Positions 45,816 to 60,885 of a DNA stretch of 64,000 nucleotides are shown piece by piece (positions within the stretch are counted from its first letter, which is position 1; the number at the start of each line of letters is the position of its first letter). The notes beneath the pieces were generated by a model. The model was not told the origin of the DNA and did not search any database. It saw only the letters and a program-made list of their open reading frames with translations. Source of the stretch: Azolla caroliniana (taxonomy: Eukaryota; Polypodiophyta); assembly GCA_043228905.1 (NCBI GenBank), contig JBHGNT010000010.1, forward strand, positions 17,050,001 through 17,114,000, read 5' to 3'. Made by a program: the position numbers and the translations under genes.

Positions 45816-45857
45816 AGTAACATGAATAATTTAATGCAGAAGTCTCACATTTGATCA
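45816..45857. repeat. Direct repeat right of LINE 2 (42 bp)
   Basis: Copy of 42809-42847. Together they look like a target-site duplication, but an unusually long one. Confidence 0.9.
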
Positions 45858-47395
45858 ACACAGGTGCTGCAATCCCATGCCGAAACTGAAAAATATGGGC
45901 TTCCGAGAATATATGTTAGCACAAACTCTCTCTTCCGAAAATAGGAGGGGGGGTATTCAATTCGGGTGAATTTTTCCAGCTACTCCATCTATTGTAATCA
46001 TCTGTGTCTACATACATAGAAGGGGGGGTCACCATGAGATCAGAATTCAATGGTTTCTTTTTCTTTGTCCTCCAATTACTCTAATGGTAACTTGTCAAGT
46101 AGACATCATGGGGTCTCTAATCATTAACATCCCCACAATGATCTTTGCTTTCTCGAGGTCATAGGCTCCAATCCTCACTTCCACATATATTTTGTCACAC
46201 CATGTATCTCTGTTTCCATTCACTGAGATCCTATGCTATAATCATTTCTCCTCGGAATTATTTTAAAGCTAAATTTAAATTGTCTCCATTCTTATGTTTT
46301 CTGCAACATTGGGGCAATATGGTTTTGATTACAAGTTCTGGCAAAGAAATTAGAATTTCCCCAAGATGATTCTTTCATTGAGTTCAAGGCTATGGAAAAC
46401 ATGGGTGTTGGCATACACACATTCTTGGGGGATTTATGTATGGAGCAATCTGATGATGTTTGTGCTCAGGAAGGAAGGGTGCTTGTTATGGGAGACATGA
46501 ATGCATGAATTACTCATACTCCAAAAACAAATTACATGCATGAATTGTGTTCAAGAATGCATGAATGGGAATTAGTAGGCAGAAAACGCATAATCTGAAA
46601 GGATTTGTGTAATAATTCTCGGATTGAAGGAGAACATGGAGGAGCAAAAAACCAAAAAAATCATAAACTCAACATGGGAGTTATTAAACAAGGCTGTTAA
46701 TTTTCACCTCAGTCTCTTTTCAAAGCTTTTGCATTCATTAGGTAGTAGATCCGGAGATAATAAATGGCCCACTTGGGGAACACAAAAAGAAACCAACCAT
46801 TGGATTCTTCCCATAAGCTTACTATTGATGTCTGAGAATGATGCTATGTTGTTGTTGTTCCATGCATTACAAACACTGCAAAAAAAAAGTATCCTATGGA
46901 ATACAGGGTTTCTGTGGGTATTGTAGTCTGGCAGCAAAAATGTGGCCAAGACCAAAATTGATGATAAATGGCACAAATAAGCCTACACTCCATTACCATG
47001 GATATGCTCTTGAGGTAGTGGATAGCTGAATTTAAACACTTGAGAATTGACATGCCAATGTGACCCCATAGTTGATATAAAGCCTCATCAGGAATGACCC
47101 CATAGTTACATGAACTTGTGATCTAGCTTTAGATGCTCGGAATCATGATCCATGGTTTTTAGATATAGACTTTCGTCGGGGTGGGTCATGAACCTACATA
47201 ATAGTCTTGATTTAGCTGTACTCAAGCTTTCTCTAAATGGTAATTTTTCTAGGTTCTAAACTCCTCAAGCTGGAGCACATGTTCTCTTGATGGTGAAATA
47301 CATAACTTATACTTTCATTGAAGCAATTTGGCTGATACTGGTGTAATTAGATCTATAGATCATCTTCAACACCAAGCAATACTAATATTTTATCA
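45858..47395. other. Intergenic, no gene recognised
   Basis: AT-rich sequence with short frames only. The part near 47395 is presumably the 3' UTR of the peroxidase gene on the minus strand. Confidence 0.6.
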
Positions 47396-49019
<1,624 letters not shown>

Positions 49020-50375
49020 TTCTGCGTAATTGGTTGATCTAATGAGCTCTTTAATCTACTACTAGTTGGAGACTTAAAGATCATGATGGTGTCATACACA
49101 GCCTTTGATAGATATGTTTTTCTCCTTCTCATATCCATCAAAGGTATCAAATTCATCCCTTGGGTAATGTTATGGCGTTAGGTTGAAGCAAAGGTACCTA
49201 CCTTCTCTTTTAGTTAAGACAGTCTTACATATTGGAAACTTTTATGTGTCTAGATTTATCGTGAGAAAGGGGCAACCTACTGAATGTAGCAAGGAATTTA
49301 ATGGTACATAAGATTCAAGAACAAGTTATCATTCATTTCTGCCAAAAATCAATGCATTTCTAACATGCTTTGTAGCATGGTTAGAGGATACAATAAAAGC
49401 TCCACGAATCGGCTAAATCATCTTGCAAGGTCATACATTAGGTTTTTGGCATTTCCGAAAACCTCGAAGCCCATGGAGAAGTGGCAAAGTTCCCATTACA
49501 AATCCCTTGTAAAGAAAGCATTGAGTAATGGTTAGAATTCGTAAAACATTCTTGGTTCAATAGAAGTGTAGAACATGGGGATTTGTCACAACGTGGCTTT
49601 TCATTGAGTTAAAACACGGTAACATGGTCGAGGTGAGTATCATGAGAGAATTGCATTGTACAATGATAAGGACCCCAATAGCACAAGATCAATACGTGCA
49701 TAGGATGAAAAGTTAGTATTCATATTGCACAAGAAAGGTATTATTTAAAGAATGAGGTTTTGTATCAATGTTGGCTAATCTCTTGCAAGTTATCATTTCA
49801 AATGCATACAAAATAATGTTTCTAAATGACTTTTATTGCTAACATATTTCAGACTTGTTTACGAATGTAAAAAAATTGAGCCTTGTGTGTTAGAAAAAAA
49901 TGGTTCTAATGGAATAGACAACGATGTGACATTTTCATGATACAAAGTGTGACTAGAATAATTTTAAAGATGAGTGACAACATCATATGTAGAACATCCA
50001 GTATTGTACTACGCAATAGTAAAGAGTAGGCAATGATACATGCAATTGTTGTGGAAGGCTCAAGGTGTGCTTTCAATCTATTACAATGTACTGATCCAAT
50101 GTGTTTGAAAAGGATTGGTGCCTCATATACATATTCTTATGAATGTAAAAACAAAGCAATTTTGATTGACACGAGATAAAGGATTGAAATGCGTAATGCT
50201 ATCATGAAATTGAGGTACAAGAGAAGTTGAAGATCGTGGATGGGGAAAGAAATTTGAACCAAGGGATGGGCAAATCTTTTTGTGTGGAAATGATTCTGTG
50301 AGCCATTTCCCTTCTTTATGGGTATTGGGAGCAAAAAATATGTTTCTACATGAGGACACTAGACTAGGAAAATTG
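49020..50375. other. Intergenic between peroxidase and TBL genes
   Basis: About 1.36 kb, holding the peroxidase promoter on its left part and the TBL 3' UTR on its right part. No motif stands out and no coding frame is recognised. Confidence 0.6.
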
Positions 50376-52501
50376 TCATGAAGACAAATATGAGCTCAAC
50401 ATCTCCAACAACATGGCATTCCATGTGTCTATAGGACCAGGCAAACACCAATGCAAGCAATCTTGTGGCAAGTCATGGGGTGAAGAATTTGCATTCTTAT
50501 ACGGCCCCGGATGCCCATCTGGCCTTAGTATGGATGCATGAATAGTATCTACAACCTTAAACCTCGAATGTGGAACACCATTTCCATTTTCCAAATTCAG
50601 TGTTTTGGCGAATTCCTCCAGTTGTATGCGGTATACGTTGGCATCAGTTTCTTCCAATGTCGCATTCAAGAACGGTCTTGTTCGCATACAATTACCTCCT
50701 TCATTCCATAGCCCATTCTCAAAATGAGCGGGTGTGAATGTTCGGAACATAACCAACCCGCGGTAATTCGAGGAAGTCAGGAAGTCAAAGACTGTCCTTA
50801 AGGCTGTTCGAAGCCCAAAATATAGTCCCAACTCGGTCAAATTTGTTCCTTGGAGATAATGGCATCCAATGACCTCATTTTTCTGGAAGTAGAGAGAAGG
50901 TCGATAAAACCAATGCCCTGATGATAGCACAAGATAGTCATAATCCGAAATGTTGGATGCCCACTTTTTGTCAACAACATCCAAATGTAACTTTTCGGTG
51001 CCGACAGGAACCCCGTCAATCTTATCTTCCGTTGATTTTATAAGGAAGGGAGCCCAAATGACTGTTAATGTGAAATTATATGAACGAAAGTACCATCGCA
51101 TGATCAAAAACTTGTTGTCAATGTGGATGTTTTCAGGGTATTCAACCTGGCACATCATGCATTGATTTTAGACCCCATCATTGCTCAAACATTGATCAAC
51201 CAGAATTACAAGTTCCTTCATTAACTTATACTCACTATTATTACCTTTGGAATTCCATTTTTTAAAGCACAATTTATAAGTATTTTTACCTGTGCAAGAA
51301 GACATAACAAGGATTGGAAATGGTTTCGAGCTATGGAGTCTCCCGCAAATGCCATCGACTTGCCTTCCACCAATTCCAAGAATTTGTTGGCATCAAACAA
51401 AGGCAACTCACAATCATGTGGCTTCCATCTCCACTTTAAGAATGCGCGATCGGGCCGTCCATTCGCCATGCAATTCTGGTGCTCGTGAATAAAGTCACAA
51501 GTGGCATTTGTATAAGCGGGCTTTCCATGATGAGGTATCCATGTGCCGTGCCATATATTGCATCCACCTAATTACAAAATAAAGAATAATCACTATAGAT
51601 CTTGGTGGTTCATTATGTACATAATTACTATTAGCCAATGCATCCCCCTCTAGTAAAAATGGAAAAGCAAGAAAAACATGATTGCAAACAAATTTATGTT
51701 ACCAATAAGAAATTGTGTCACCCAAAGACAAAAGCATTGCAATCTAAAGCATAGTATGTAAATGCTTTTATGCATGAGTGTGTCTGTATGTATGTGTGTG
51801 TGTATGTGTGTATGTATGTGTGTATGTATATATGTATTTATGTATGTGTGTATGTATGTATGTATGTATGTATTTATGTATGTATGTATGTATGTATGTA
51901 TGTATGTTTGTATGTATGTATGAATGTATGTATGTATGTATGTATGTGAAAGTGTCGGTTCTTTTTCTTCCCATAATTGCACATTGTATAGAAAGAAGCA
52001 CCCAACAACAAAGGAGTATGTACTGCATCTTCTTTGTGGAAACAGTTTATAAAGCAGGCAAACCAAAGGCTATACAATTTATGGAAGAGGAACAACAAAA
52101 TAAACACAAAGCATTCCTATTTTACCAACAGTGAAGTCAATAAGTTGTAAGGGGTCGTCCTCCACGTTAAGTAGAGATTGAGTTGTTGTGGAACTATTGG
52201 AAAATGATATATTGGTATCTGAATCATCTTCATCAGATTCATGCTCATCATGAGGATCAAGAATTACATGAGGATGCTGATGATGACTCTGTTCTATCTC
52301 TCCAGAGCTATGAAGCATTGATTCATTGTCATTGGGGCTAATCTCGGATACATGGGTGCTGTAGCACTCATCATAAGAAGAAGAAGAAGAAGAAAAGCAG
52401 TAATGAAAGGAGGAGTAATGGGAGGTGATGTTGTATAGGGGAAGAAGAAGAAAGAGCAGGAGGAAGAGGGAGAAGGTGAGAGCTATGTTGAAATGAACCA
52501 T
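50376..52501 (-). CDS. Trichome birefringence-like (TBL, DUF231/PC-esterase) protein, three exons
   Basis: Model: complement of 50376-51146, 51290-51567 and 52126-52501; GT-AG junctions, matching phases, 1425 bp (474 aa). TBL proteins are Golgi type II membrane proteins, several shown to O-acetylate xylan or other wall polysaccharides. Seen: N-terminal anchor (NIALTFSLFLLLFLLLPLYN), a variable acidic/serine-rich stem, and the TBL domain start GGCNIWHGTW. Then CMANGRPDRAFLKWRWKP, the FAGDSIARNHF nucleophile motif (GDS about 201-203), RTFTPAHFENGLWNEGG, and the DCLHWCLPGP DxxH motif (Asp447, His450). Start chosen at 52499-52501; in-frame methionines further upstream exist but precede a splice-acceptor-like CTGCAG, so the N-terminus is less sure. 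No damage seen. The acceptor polysaccharide cannot be predicted. Confidence 0.9.
51779..51950. repeat. (TATG)n / (GTAT)n microsatellite, imperfect, in TBL intron 1
   Basis: About 170 bp of TATG tetranucleotides with TGTG and TATT variants, inside the intron 51568-52125. Confidence 0.95.
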
Positions 52502-54360
52502 GGGATTGTTTGTGGTCAAGGATCTCTGCAGGCAATCAGAAAACATACATATATGCATGTACAGGATGGTGGTGATCAGAGTGTCACATTTCATGAATGA
52601 CCCCCATGACCCCATCATGGTATGAAAGTGGAACACTAGTGCTTCCTCAACACTCTCCTAAACTTAAAATAAGTCTTTTAACACTAAATACAGCTAGCTA
52701 TATAGCCCACACATCTCCTCCATTTGTTGGCAATTGTCTCAAACTAATACTTTTGTCATGACCATCAATCACACCCTCGTCGTCGATCACATGTCTCCAA
52801 TGAAGTTTCGATTACTATTCTCCGTGCCTTGTCCACATTTGCCCGTGTCGTGTCGCTTAACACCTCAGTCTTATCGCTTAATGGGCAGCGATCTGTTGTC
52901 CTCCCTAGAAGATTTCGGTTCCTTGGCCCCCTTAATGATATCTCATCATCATCACACATAATGCATAGGTTCTTTGACCACGTTGTATTGTTTGGATAGG
53001 TTATCTGTCCAAATCTATTCAAAATATCGTGATCTGAAAGCGTAACCCAAGCCGATTATATGCTCGGCACTTTCGCAAGAATTCTTTCTTGTAATAAGCT
53101 TAACTATAAGCGTAATCGGGAGTTCAGTAAAAGCTTGATTGGTCACAAAAAGGCTGACGTAGGGTTCTCATCCTGCATTGTTGACGTAAATTCTCCTTAC
53201 TATTCACCGAAAACCTAGGTTATAACCCAAGAATAAAAAGGAATCTTTGGATAACCTTTCAAAAAAAACTCGATTGTATTTGACACAACAATCAAAATAA
53301 GATTCCAGGAGTGTCGAAATAAAATAGATCCATTTCCTTGCAAAGTATTTAGTCCCCCCAATAGCCATGATACTATGATTTCTATACCTTCCATAATGAA
53401 AAAAAAATTCGACTCAGGCAAAAACGCACGTTTGCCCCATACTATCAGTATTCATACCAACTACTTCGCACCCCCTTTTTTTCCATGAAAAATATGCTCC
53501 ATTGCTATTAAAATTAACAATGCCAAAGGCAATATACAAATAGTACATAGTAGTTTCCACTCCACAAGTATATATCATCAAAGAAAGGACCAACTATAAG
53601 CGTTGGCATTTGGCAAGATAAGGCTAATTATAATCCATGAAAACAACACTCGGCTTTGCCAATAACACCTTTGATACAACAAGCTAGGATACCACCCAAA
53701 AAAGGGGGACAGAATCAGGGACCCTACTATGAATCTCCAACATGTGAAAACAGTTAATGATACATCGAAATATCCATGCTCTATAAGCTCTATCAACATT
53801 ACATTCCATGAGACCATATCTGTAGTACGAATCGTCTGAAATACATCTTCAATTGCCCCTTGTTAGGGTCTCTAAAAAACTTCATGTTGCAACCAAAATT
53901 GGCTAAACGTGGTTCCGCATATACTAAAGCTCTTCACTATAACCATACTCAACATATAACCAAATTCTTGCAGTCCAAAAGAATACATATCTTGGTGGTA
54001 GTCCTACTCAACATACCATTGTTGTCCACCCTGGCTAGTAGTCTAAAAACTCCATGTTTGCATTTGGTTCTACATATACTAAAATTGTTCACCATCACCT
54101 AGTTGTCCACTAGCTATTGCTATTTGGCAAATGTTTTGTACGTCAAGATCTTCTTCAACTGCTTCAGCTGAAGACACGAAAACAAGCCATGATGCACATG
54201 TCGCTTGGGGTAAAACGTGATGGGTCACCTTTGATAGCTCTCTTCCATATTGAAACGACAATGTCCTTCATCTCCACGAACATTGACAATGTACTTGTAT
54301 TGAATTTCCCTACCATCAACACTCCAGTTTACCACAACCTTGATGTTCTCACAACAGCCA
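52502..54360. other. Intergenic, no gene recognised
   Basis: The left part should contain the TBL promoter. A phrase (GTTC(C/T)(A/G)CATATACTAAA) recurs near 53910 and 54065, hinting at an old duplication. No coding or transposon signature. Confidence 0.5.
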
Positions 54361-55690
54361 TGCATTGGTTACATCACAATCATCTACCTATAAAACAAAA
54401 TTATCTATGTCCTCATCACCTCAAACAAATATGCTTCGATCCCAAAACCATCTTCACTCAACCTTATCAGAAAACAAAATTCCGCTTCATTCGGTCCGCA
54501 TCAACCATCTCGCCGCTTACAACCAAGGTCTTGTACAAATAAAAACAAAATGAGTCTAGTGTGTTTCTCATCCCCTCATGATTTGCTTCCCCCCCCCCCC
54601 CCCCCCACCATCATCACTCATAAAAACAAACAAATTGCTTCATTCAGTCCGTACTAACCCTCTCGCCGATTACCGTCGTGGTCCTGTGCAGATAACAACA
54701 AAATAAGTGAAAAATGTTTCCCCATCCCCTCATGATCTACTTCAACCCTCACACCATCACCACTCATCCTCTTGTCATGACAAATATGCTTCAAACCCCA
54801 TCGCCATCATCCCTCAACCTATGAGAACCATAACATCTTCTTAACTCAACCCACATCTGGAGTATCTCGTTGACCCTCTTGCCATCTCACCGATTACTTC
54901 GCGCCCCCTTCTGAATAATATTATCCCAATTGATAGATCTAACAGGTCTGGATTGTGGTCCATGGACCTGGTTCTTTATGAACAAGATTGTTGAATCAAG
55001 CTCGGAGATGTAGAAATTCCAAGGTACACTAGCAATATTTTTTATTCCCTTGTTTCTTGAAAGATAAACAAAGTTAAGAGATTTTTTTATATTTTATATA
55101 AAGCCAATCTCAAAGTATGTAAAAATGGAGCATCCTAAATACTTCTCTGAAACAATTGAATCAAACTTTCTGAATGAATATTTTGTGGTATTCAGATACC
55201 TCAAATATTGTTGGATTTTGGCAATCTAATTTCTAGAAATAGAAATATTGAATGAATCGATCGGGAAGCTTTCCAATCAACAATAAGCTTCTTCATAGTC
55301 GGAGGCGTAGTCCAAGACGATAAAGAAATCTCTAAAACAAAGCATATCATTTTGGATAGGACATGGAAGTATGGCTAGAAGCCCCAACTACCAGATTGAT
55401 TTCAATCAGATTCTGAATAAACAATCTCGTAATAATTCTGATGACGCATTCTATCAATCATAAGTTTCGATGATATAATACTACATGCTTGAAGTACTAT
55501 ATCAACCTTTGGTGCGTACGAAACGTATTTGCAAGCAACCAAATAACAATCCTCTTTGATGGAAAATGAATACAAAAAAAACATTCAAGTTTGTTGAAAT
55601 TGATCCACTGACTCATCATAAAGTCCCTAGAATTAGAAAAAGGTCCATGATCGCTCTTCATTGTGGTAGTCTCCTAAACTAAAAAACTTT
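54361..55690. repeat. Diverged short tandem repeats and a poly(C) tract
   Basis: CTTCATTC(G/A)GTCCG units recur at 54484 and 54637, and AAATATGCTTC(G/A)A units at 54427 and 54783. An 18-base C run is at 54589-54606. From about 54900 to 55690 nothing is recognised. Confidence 0.5.
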
Positions 55691-55946
55691 TGAGGATACT
55701 ACCAGCCACAACCGGTTGATACACGTACAAGTGAGAGACACAAATATCAAAACAATCACGAGACAACAAACAAAGCAGAAAGTACAAAGACATCAATATT
55801 TAACGTGGAAAACCCTGAAAGGGAAAAACCACGGGGATCCACAAAACTCCGAACTAGTTCACTAAGGTAGGAGGAATACGCATGAGTCTCTAGAGCAACA
55901 ACCTTGAGCTCCTCTTTGTCTGGTGATAGTTACAACGGAGTTACTA

Positions 55947-56013
<67 letters not shown>

Positions 56014-56480
56014 CACTCTCCTACCAACAACAACTATACCCATCATCATCCAATGATTTGCCCAAGTTGTATTTATACTAATACAAGTTTAGGACTATTT
56101 ACAATTCTGGCCCAAAATGGGCACCACATGACCTATTTACAAATATGACCTTTTTCTCCAATTATTTAGGACTATTTACAATTCTGGCACAAAATGGGCT
56201 CCACATGACCTATTTACAAATATGACCTTTTCCGGATGCCTATCTAGATCTGATCTAGATACCGATCTGGTTCTAGTTTCGATTCCGGATCCGGTCTTTC
56301 TTCTTCCCCGGATCCAACTGATCCGGCTTGTGCTTTACTTCCCATCCGAAGGGACCTGTTTCACAACTAAAACAAAAACAACGGAATATAAAGAATCAAT
56401 ATACTAGCCTGATCGAGTTTGTTGTATATATAGGGGAGAGGATAAGGGATAGAGACAAAATACCACTTCAGAAACAAGCC
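55691..56480 (-). mobile_element. Possible LTR fragment (unclassified)
   Basis: Contains TTTAACGTGGAAAACCCTGA followed by GGGAAAAACCACGG, a phrase typical of many plant LTR retrotransposons. A long (CT)n run (about 55943-56010) and a 78-bp tandem duplication (TTAGGACTATTTACAATTCT... at about 56089 and 56166) follow. No matching partner, TG/CA ends or target duplication could be fixed. Confidence 0.4.
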
Positions 56481-57939
56481 ACCAAATGAACCAAAGAGTG
56501 ATATATGTTCGTTGGTGCACCTATGTATGTCCAGGATCGAACACTATTCCAAATACACTACATTGAACATTTCGAAAGAACCCTTCGAAGCATTAATTCT
56601 CGGGCAAGGTTAGATGGGATGGCCCAGAGCCAACCATCCATAGTCCCAAGCAAGCTTCGCATATAAAGCTAATTTCCCAAAAACTCTTCAATTTCAAATT
56701 TTTTTAGTTATTATCTTTTTCTTGTTGCTTCTCGAAGAGGTCCATCACACCATTGATTTCAAATTTGAGTAAAGACCACGATCTTTTTCTAGAGATACTA
56801 CTACTTTGTCGAGGGATAATAAAACGATGTATAGGTAAAGTGAAAGTAGTAGGAAAGGATGATACATAAACGTCTGAAAAGAAATATAGGCTGGACTCAT
56901 TATATTCTCCCAAAAATAATTTTATTAAATCATTTTTTTAAGCAATTTAAATCAAAATACTTTTGCCCATTTCGATAGATCACTAACAGTATCTGTTGTT
57001 TGGGCCCCTACCTCCAACAAAGATTTAATTGCAGGAACGTTTAACTAGGTTTGTTCTTTAGTGGGATCATGAAATCCAATCTCCTTGATGGCCTTTCCTT
57101 CCCAACGGGACCGAGTATCAATGGCCTTACCATCATTTAAATGTTCTAGAGGTGGAAATTGTGTAGAAAAGCAAGCAAGGTTTAAAGGGTTAGATGTTCA
57201 TGTAGTTATCTTATAGAAGGTATCTAGTTCAAATCATTGTCTAAACTCTAGCCTATTCTACATTCTCCTCACCTTAATCTTCAATATCTCTTTCGTTTAA
57301 CCAAATTATTCTTCTTGATTTTCTCCATCTCCTACTTCAAAATCCTAAAGGTTCCACCCACGCAATCAACACAAATCAATGTGCTTTTGTGGGACATTTT
57401 GGTGAAAATGAGTTTGTGATGATGACCATGATATTGAAATATGTTAAGAATGATGACAAGAAAGAATGTGATGAGTGGATAATGATATATGGGCGTGTCT
57501 TATAATGATGTAACTTGGAAGGATGATGTAAGACATTATGTAAGTATAGTTGATTTTTTGTGTGGTGTATGTTGAGAGAATGTTTGAAAATAATGTAGTT
57601 AGGATTGATAATGGTAACAACACTAAAAGAGATGTTGGTTTAGATATTATTTTCTATTATAATGATGACGACGACGATGATTATACGGAATTGTTATACT
57701 ATGGAAATATGGTTTTTATGTTCGATGGTGATGATAATACATAATAATAACAAAAGTATTGTTACAACTGTGTTTGATGAGGATAAGTGTATGGTTTATA
57801 ATGATGCCGTTGAGTTTGATAGACATGTGGTTATGATGTCAGATATGGGGAAGAGAGTGTCTAATAAGATTGTGTTAAGTACCTATTGTACGTACCACGA
57901 CCCATGAAGACATTGGCAAGGGTATTAAAGACCAAGCGT
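56481..57939. other. Intergenic, no gene recognised
   Basis: AT-rich, with short frames rich in Asp and Asn near 57550-57900 that look like trinucleotide repeat products rather than genes. Confidence 0.5.
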
Positions 57940-58053
57940 TGTCGCATTGATACGCGCGTGCCTGTAGAAGGGGCAGGACCACAGGGGGCCTCAGACGAGG
58001 GAGAACGAGATGCCAAGAAACCCGACTCCGGACACGTCCCAGAGGCAACCGAA

Positions 58054-58094
<41 letters not shown>

Positions 58095-58801
58095 TTGCGC
58101 AAGATCTTACTCTTATGCACAGGGAACAAGGGCTATGTTCCCGACACCGCCAAATACACCGATATGCACAAACAGGTATAAGTATATATATTACAAGGGA
58201 AAAGATACAACCCTGGCTTCAAGCCGGCTACGCTCCCAAGAAAGGAAGTTAACCTAACAACTTTGCCGCCATAGCTGCAACACCCGACTTCTCAAGAAGG
58301 AGAAGAAGAAGAAAAGAAAATAGGAAGTTACTAACCCTAGGAACTCTTAACAAAAGAAAGACCCTCTATAAAATGGTATACCCTTACGACTCAAAATGGG
58401 CAACCGCTTCCAAAGTGACCCCTCACTCCCTTTTATAGTAGTAAGGGGTGAGGCACATTACAAGAGTGGTCAAACCCCCTTCTCCTTTTCAAAGGAGAAT
58501 ATTTGTTCTCGATCTTGAGACCATTGGCCATAATTCTCACTCCTCTAGCCGTCCTATTCAATGCCCATTACTCCCGTCACTTATTCTTCACGTACCTCTA
58601 TCTAGTCTACCAAGTGCACATCACATTTACAATTAACAAACTCCGTGGAGCACCTTTAGCACCTTAGGTTAATGCCCTTCCCCTTTACATTTTGTTATCT
58701 TATTTTTATATACAAATGTACAAGTGCATGTGCAACGTTGCACGTCTCCATTTTCTTTATACCGCTCGGTTTTCTCACTATGGACGAAAATCATCACGAT
58801 A
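57940..58801 (-). mobile_element. Solo LTR G of the GC-rich LTR family
   Basis: Plus-strand start TGTCGCATTGATACGCGCG and end AATCATCACGATA (CA changed to TA). Shares GGGGCAGGACCACAGGGGGC, the (GA)n run at 58059-58091, TATATATTACAAGGGAAAAG and the TTTTATAGTAGTAAGGGGTG block with LTR F. Flanks GCGT (57936-57939) and GTGT (58802-58805) differ by one C-to-T change and fit a 4-bp target duplication. Confidence 0.85.
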
Positions 58802-60580
58802 GTGTAAGACCAAGATAAGGGAATATAATAAAGCAATTCTAGAATTTTAAGCCTAATGGCCAGCCCAATGTGAACGGGGGCAATATTTTTGAAAAAAAGT
58901 TATAAAAGTCAACTTTGTGCTTTTCTAGCTCTTCTTCATGAACTTTTAGTTTTCTTCGCCCCTTGTAATCTAACCTAGAGCTCTCTCTATCTCCCTCATA
59001 CTTGTAAAGTGAGTGATTAGTGTTAAGTGTTATCTACCCAAACCCTAATCTCTCCTCCTTTTGTATATGTTGTGTGTCCTCCCATTAATTGAAGTGTGGT
59101 TAATTTTATTACTTGTGTACATATCTAATGCGTAAGCCTATTAAGGCACTTGTGAGCTTCTTAACAATGTTATTTTTTCAAGAGAGGCAAGTTAGAGTTT
59201 GCAAGGTTTTTTGACGTAGTGAAACCCATGAAGACATTGACAACAACAAAGACACAAAGGACTAAACATAAAAAAGGTAATAGAACAAAATGTGCTCTAG
59301 AGTTTTTGGCCAAATGGTTACCCCAATACGAAAGGGGACAATCTCTTTGTAAAAGAGCTATAAGTCACACTTGTGGATATACATTGATCTGAATCCCTAA
59401 ACCAATGATTCAATAAGGAGAGAGAAGTCCATTAGAATGAAGACACACGCTCGGTATAACACACCCAAGGTTAGGGTAAGCAAAATTAGTTGTTTGCGGA
59501 GAGTGTTTGACAACCACTCTTGTCAAACTCACCATCAAATAGAATACAATGGATGCCTCACTGAATGATATTGGCTTGGAGACATAACTCTACTAATAAA
59601 AAGGCATACACTTGGTGAGAACACCTAGAGCTGACAAATATTGCAATTTATGGGTTTGATATGAATGATGATTTCTATGAGAGGTATTAGGAAAAATACG
59701 ATGGTCATAATAATTATGAGAATGAGATGGTGGTGGTGGTCAAAGTGAGTTGAATCATCGTAAATCATTGGGAATAATTGCACAACATGGTAATATGGCT
59801 CATAATACTTACAACAATGAAATGTTTGAAGGTAGCAAAGAGAAGACGGTCAAGACGAGGGAAGGTACTAAAGGTAGTTTGCAAGTGATTGTGGATATGG
59901 AGTCCAACGACGATGTGTGCAATATGGCAATTGATGTTAGAGAAGGTTTAAGCAACACATGGAAGAGAGTTCATATGATATCGTTACAAAGGCACAAGAG
60001 TTACTCCAAATTATCGACAAGAAAATCAAGGAGAAGTTAGATTACACTACATAAAAACCGAAGGAGACTTGTAAAGGATATACTCCACTTATGATTTATA
60101 CATTATCTAAGGATGTCATGGTAATGAAGGGGAAAAACATAGAAGAAGTGATAAAAAAGTGTTGAAAAAAGCGCAAATACTACATGGGCGAAGGTTGAGA
60201 AATGTTTTTTGAGTGCATCCAACAATGTTAAAAGATTATCAAATCAAATACCATCAACAACAATATGTTCCACGTACCTACCTACAAGCATATTAGTGGG
60301 ATTGATTTCTTTCTACATGAAGGGACGTTGTTCAACGATATGCTTGATAGACATGGCATTAGGTGATCTCTCTTCAACGTTGGGACAAATAGGAGGATGT
60401 GTGTATTAACTAGGGGTGATTATCATGCTTCACATAGGACATAATGTGAACCACCTCTAAACCAAAGATAGGTTCCAATCATGAAAGAAAAATATTTTGA
60501 AGTAATCGTTGTACATACAAATGTAATTTTTGAAAGGACAATATTTGTAACTTTTATTTCCAAATTATGGAGTAGTATAA
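58802..60580. other. Intergenic with an old duplication
   Basis: 58802-58910 resembles 59250-59370 (GCCTAATGGCCAGCCCAATGTGAACGG against GCCAAATGGTTACCCCAATACG and flanks). CCCATGAAGACATTG occurs at about 57901 and 59226. A 96-codon frame at 59750-60040 has no known motif. Confidence 0.5.
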
Positions 60581-60584
60581 ATAC

Positions 60585-60780
60585 TATGGTGTGCATGTAT
60601 GCCTTTGTGCCACTCTTTTAGCACACCCTTTTTAGGATGCATGTACCTAAGCCGACCCACCCTTTTAGCATACCCTTTTAAGCTAAGCCAACCCAAATGG
60701 GTACCTATGTATAAACTATAAATTGAGTAAGAAGTAAGAAGCTAACTAGACTGGTTTTGATCTCTTATGTGCATTTCACA
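60585..60780 (+). repeat. 5' LTR of the miniature element
   Basis: 196 bp, differing from 61527-61722 at only a few positions. Contains CTATAAATTGAG as a TATA-like motif. Confidence 0.9.
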
Positions 60781-60885
60781 TATTGGTGGAGATGTGGGGT
60801 ACCAGTCCCCCATGTCCAAGCATCCACCTCTTCCCCCTCAACTTCTTGTCCCACGAGTTTCTCTAATTCCCTTCCTACACGATCC

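Noticed and set aside
51779-51950. Repeat block as a possible CRISPR-like or satellite array
   Set aside because: It is a simple tetranucleotide microsatellite in an intron, with no spacers.
59750-60040. 96-codon frame as a gene
   Set aside because: No domain, no splice context and low-complexity charged content; it cannot be distinguished from chance.
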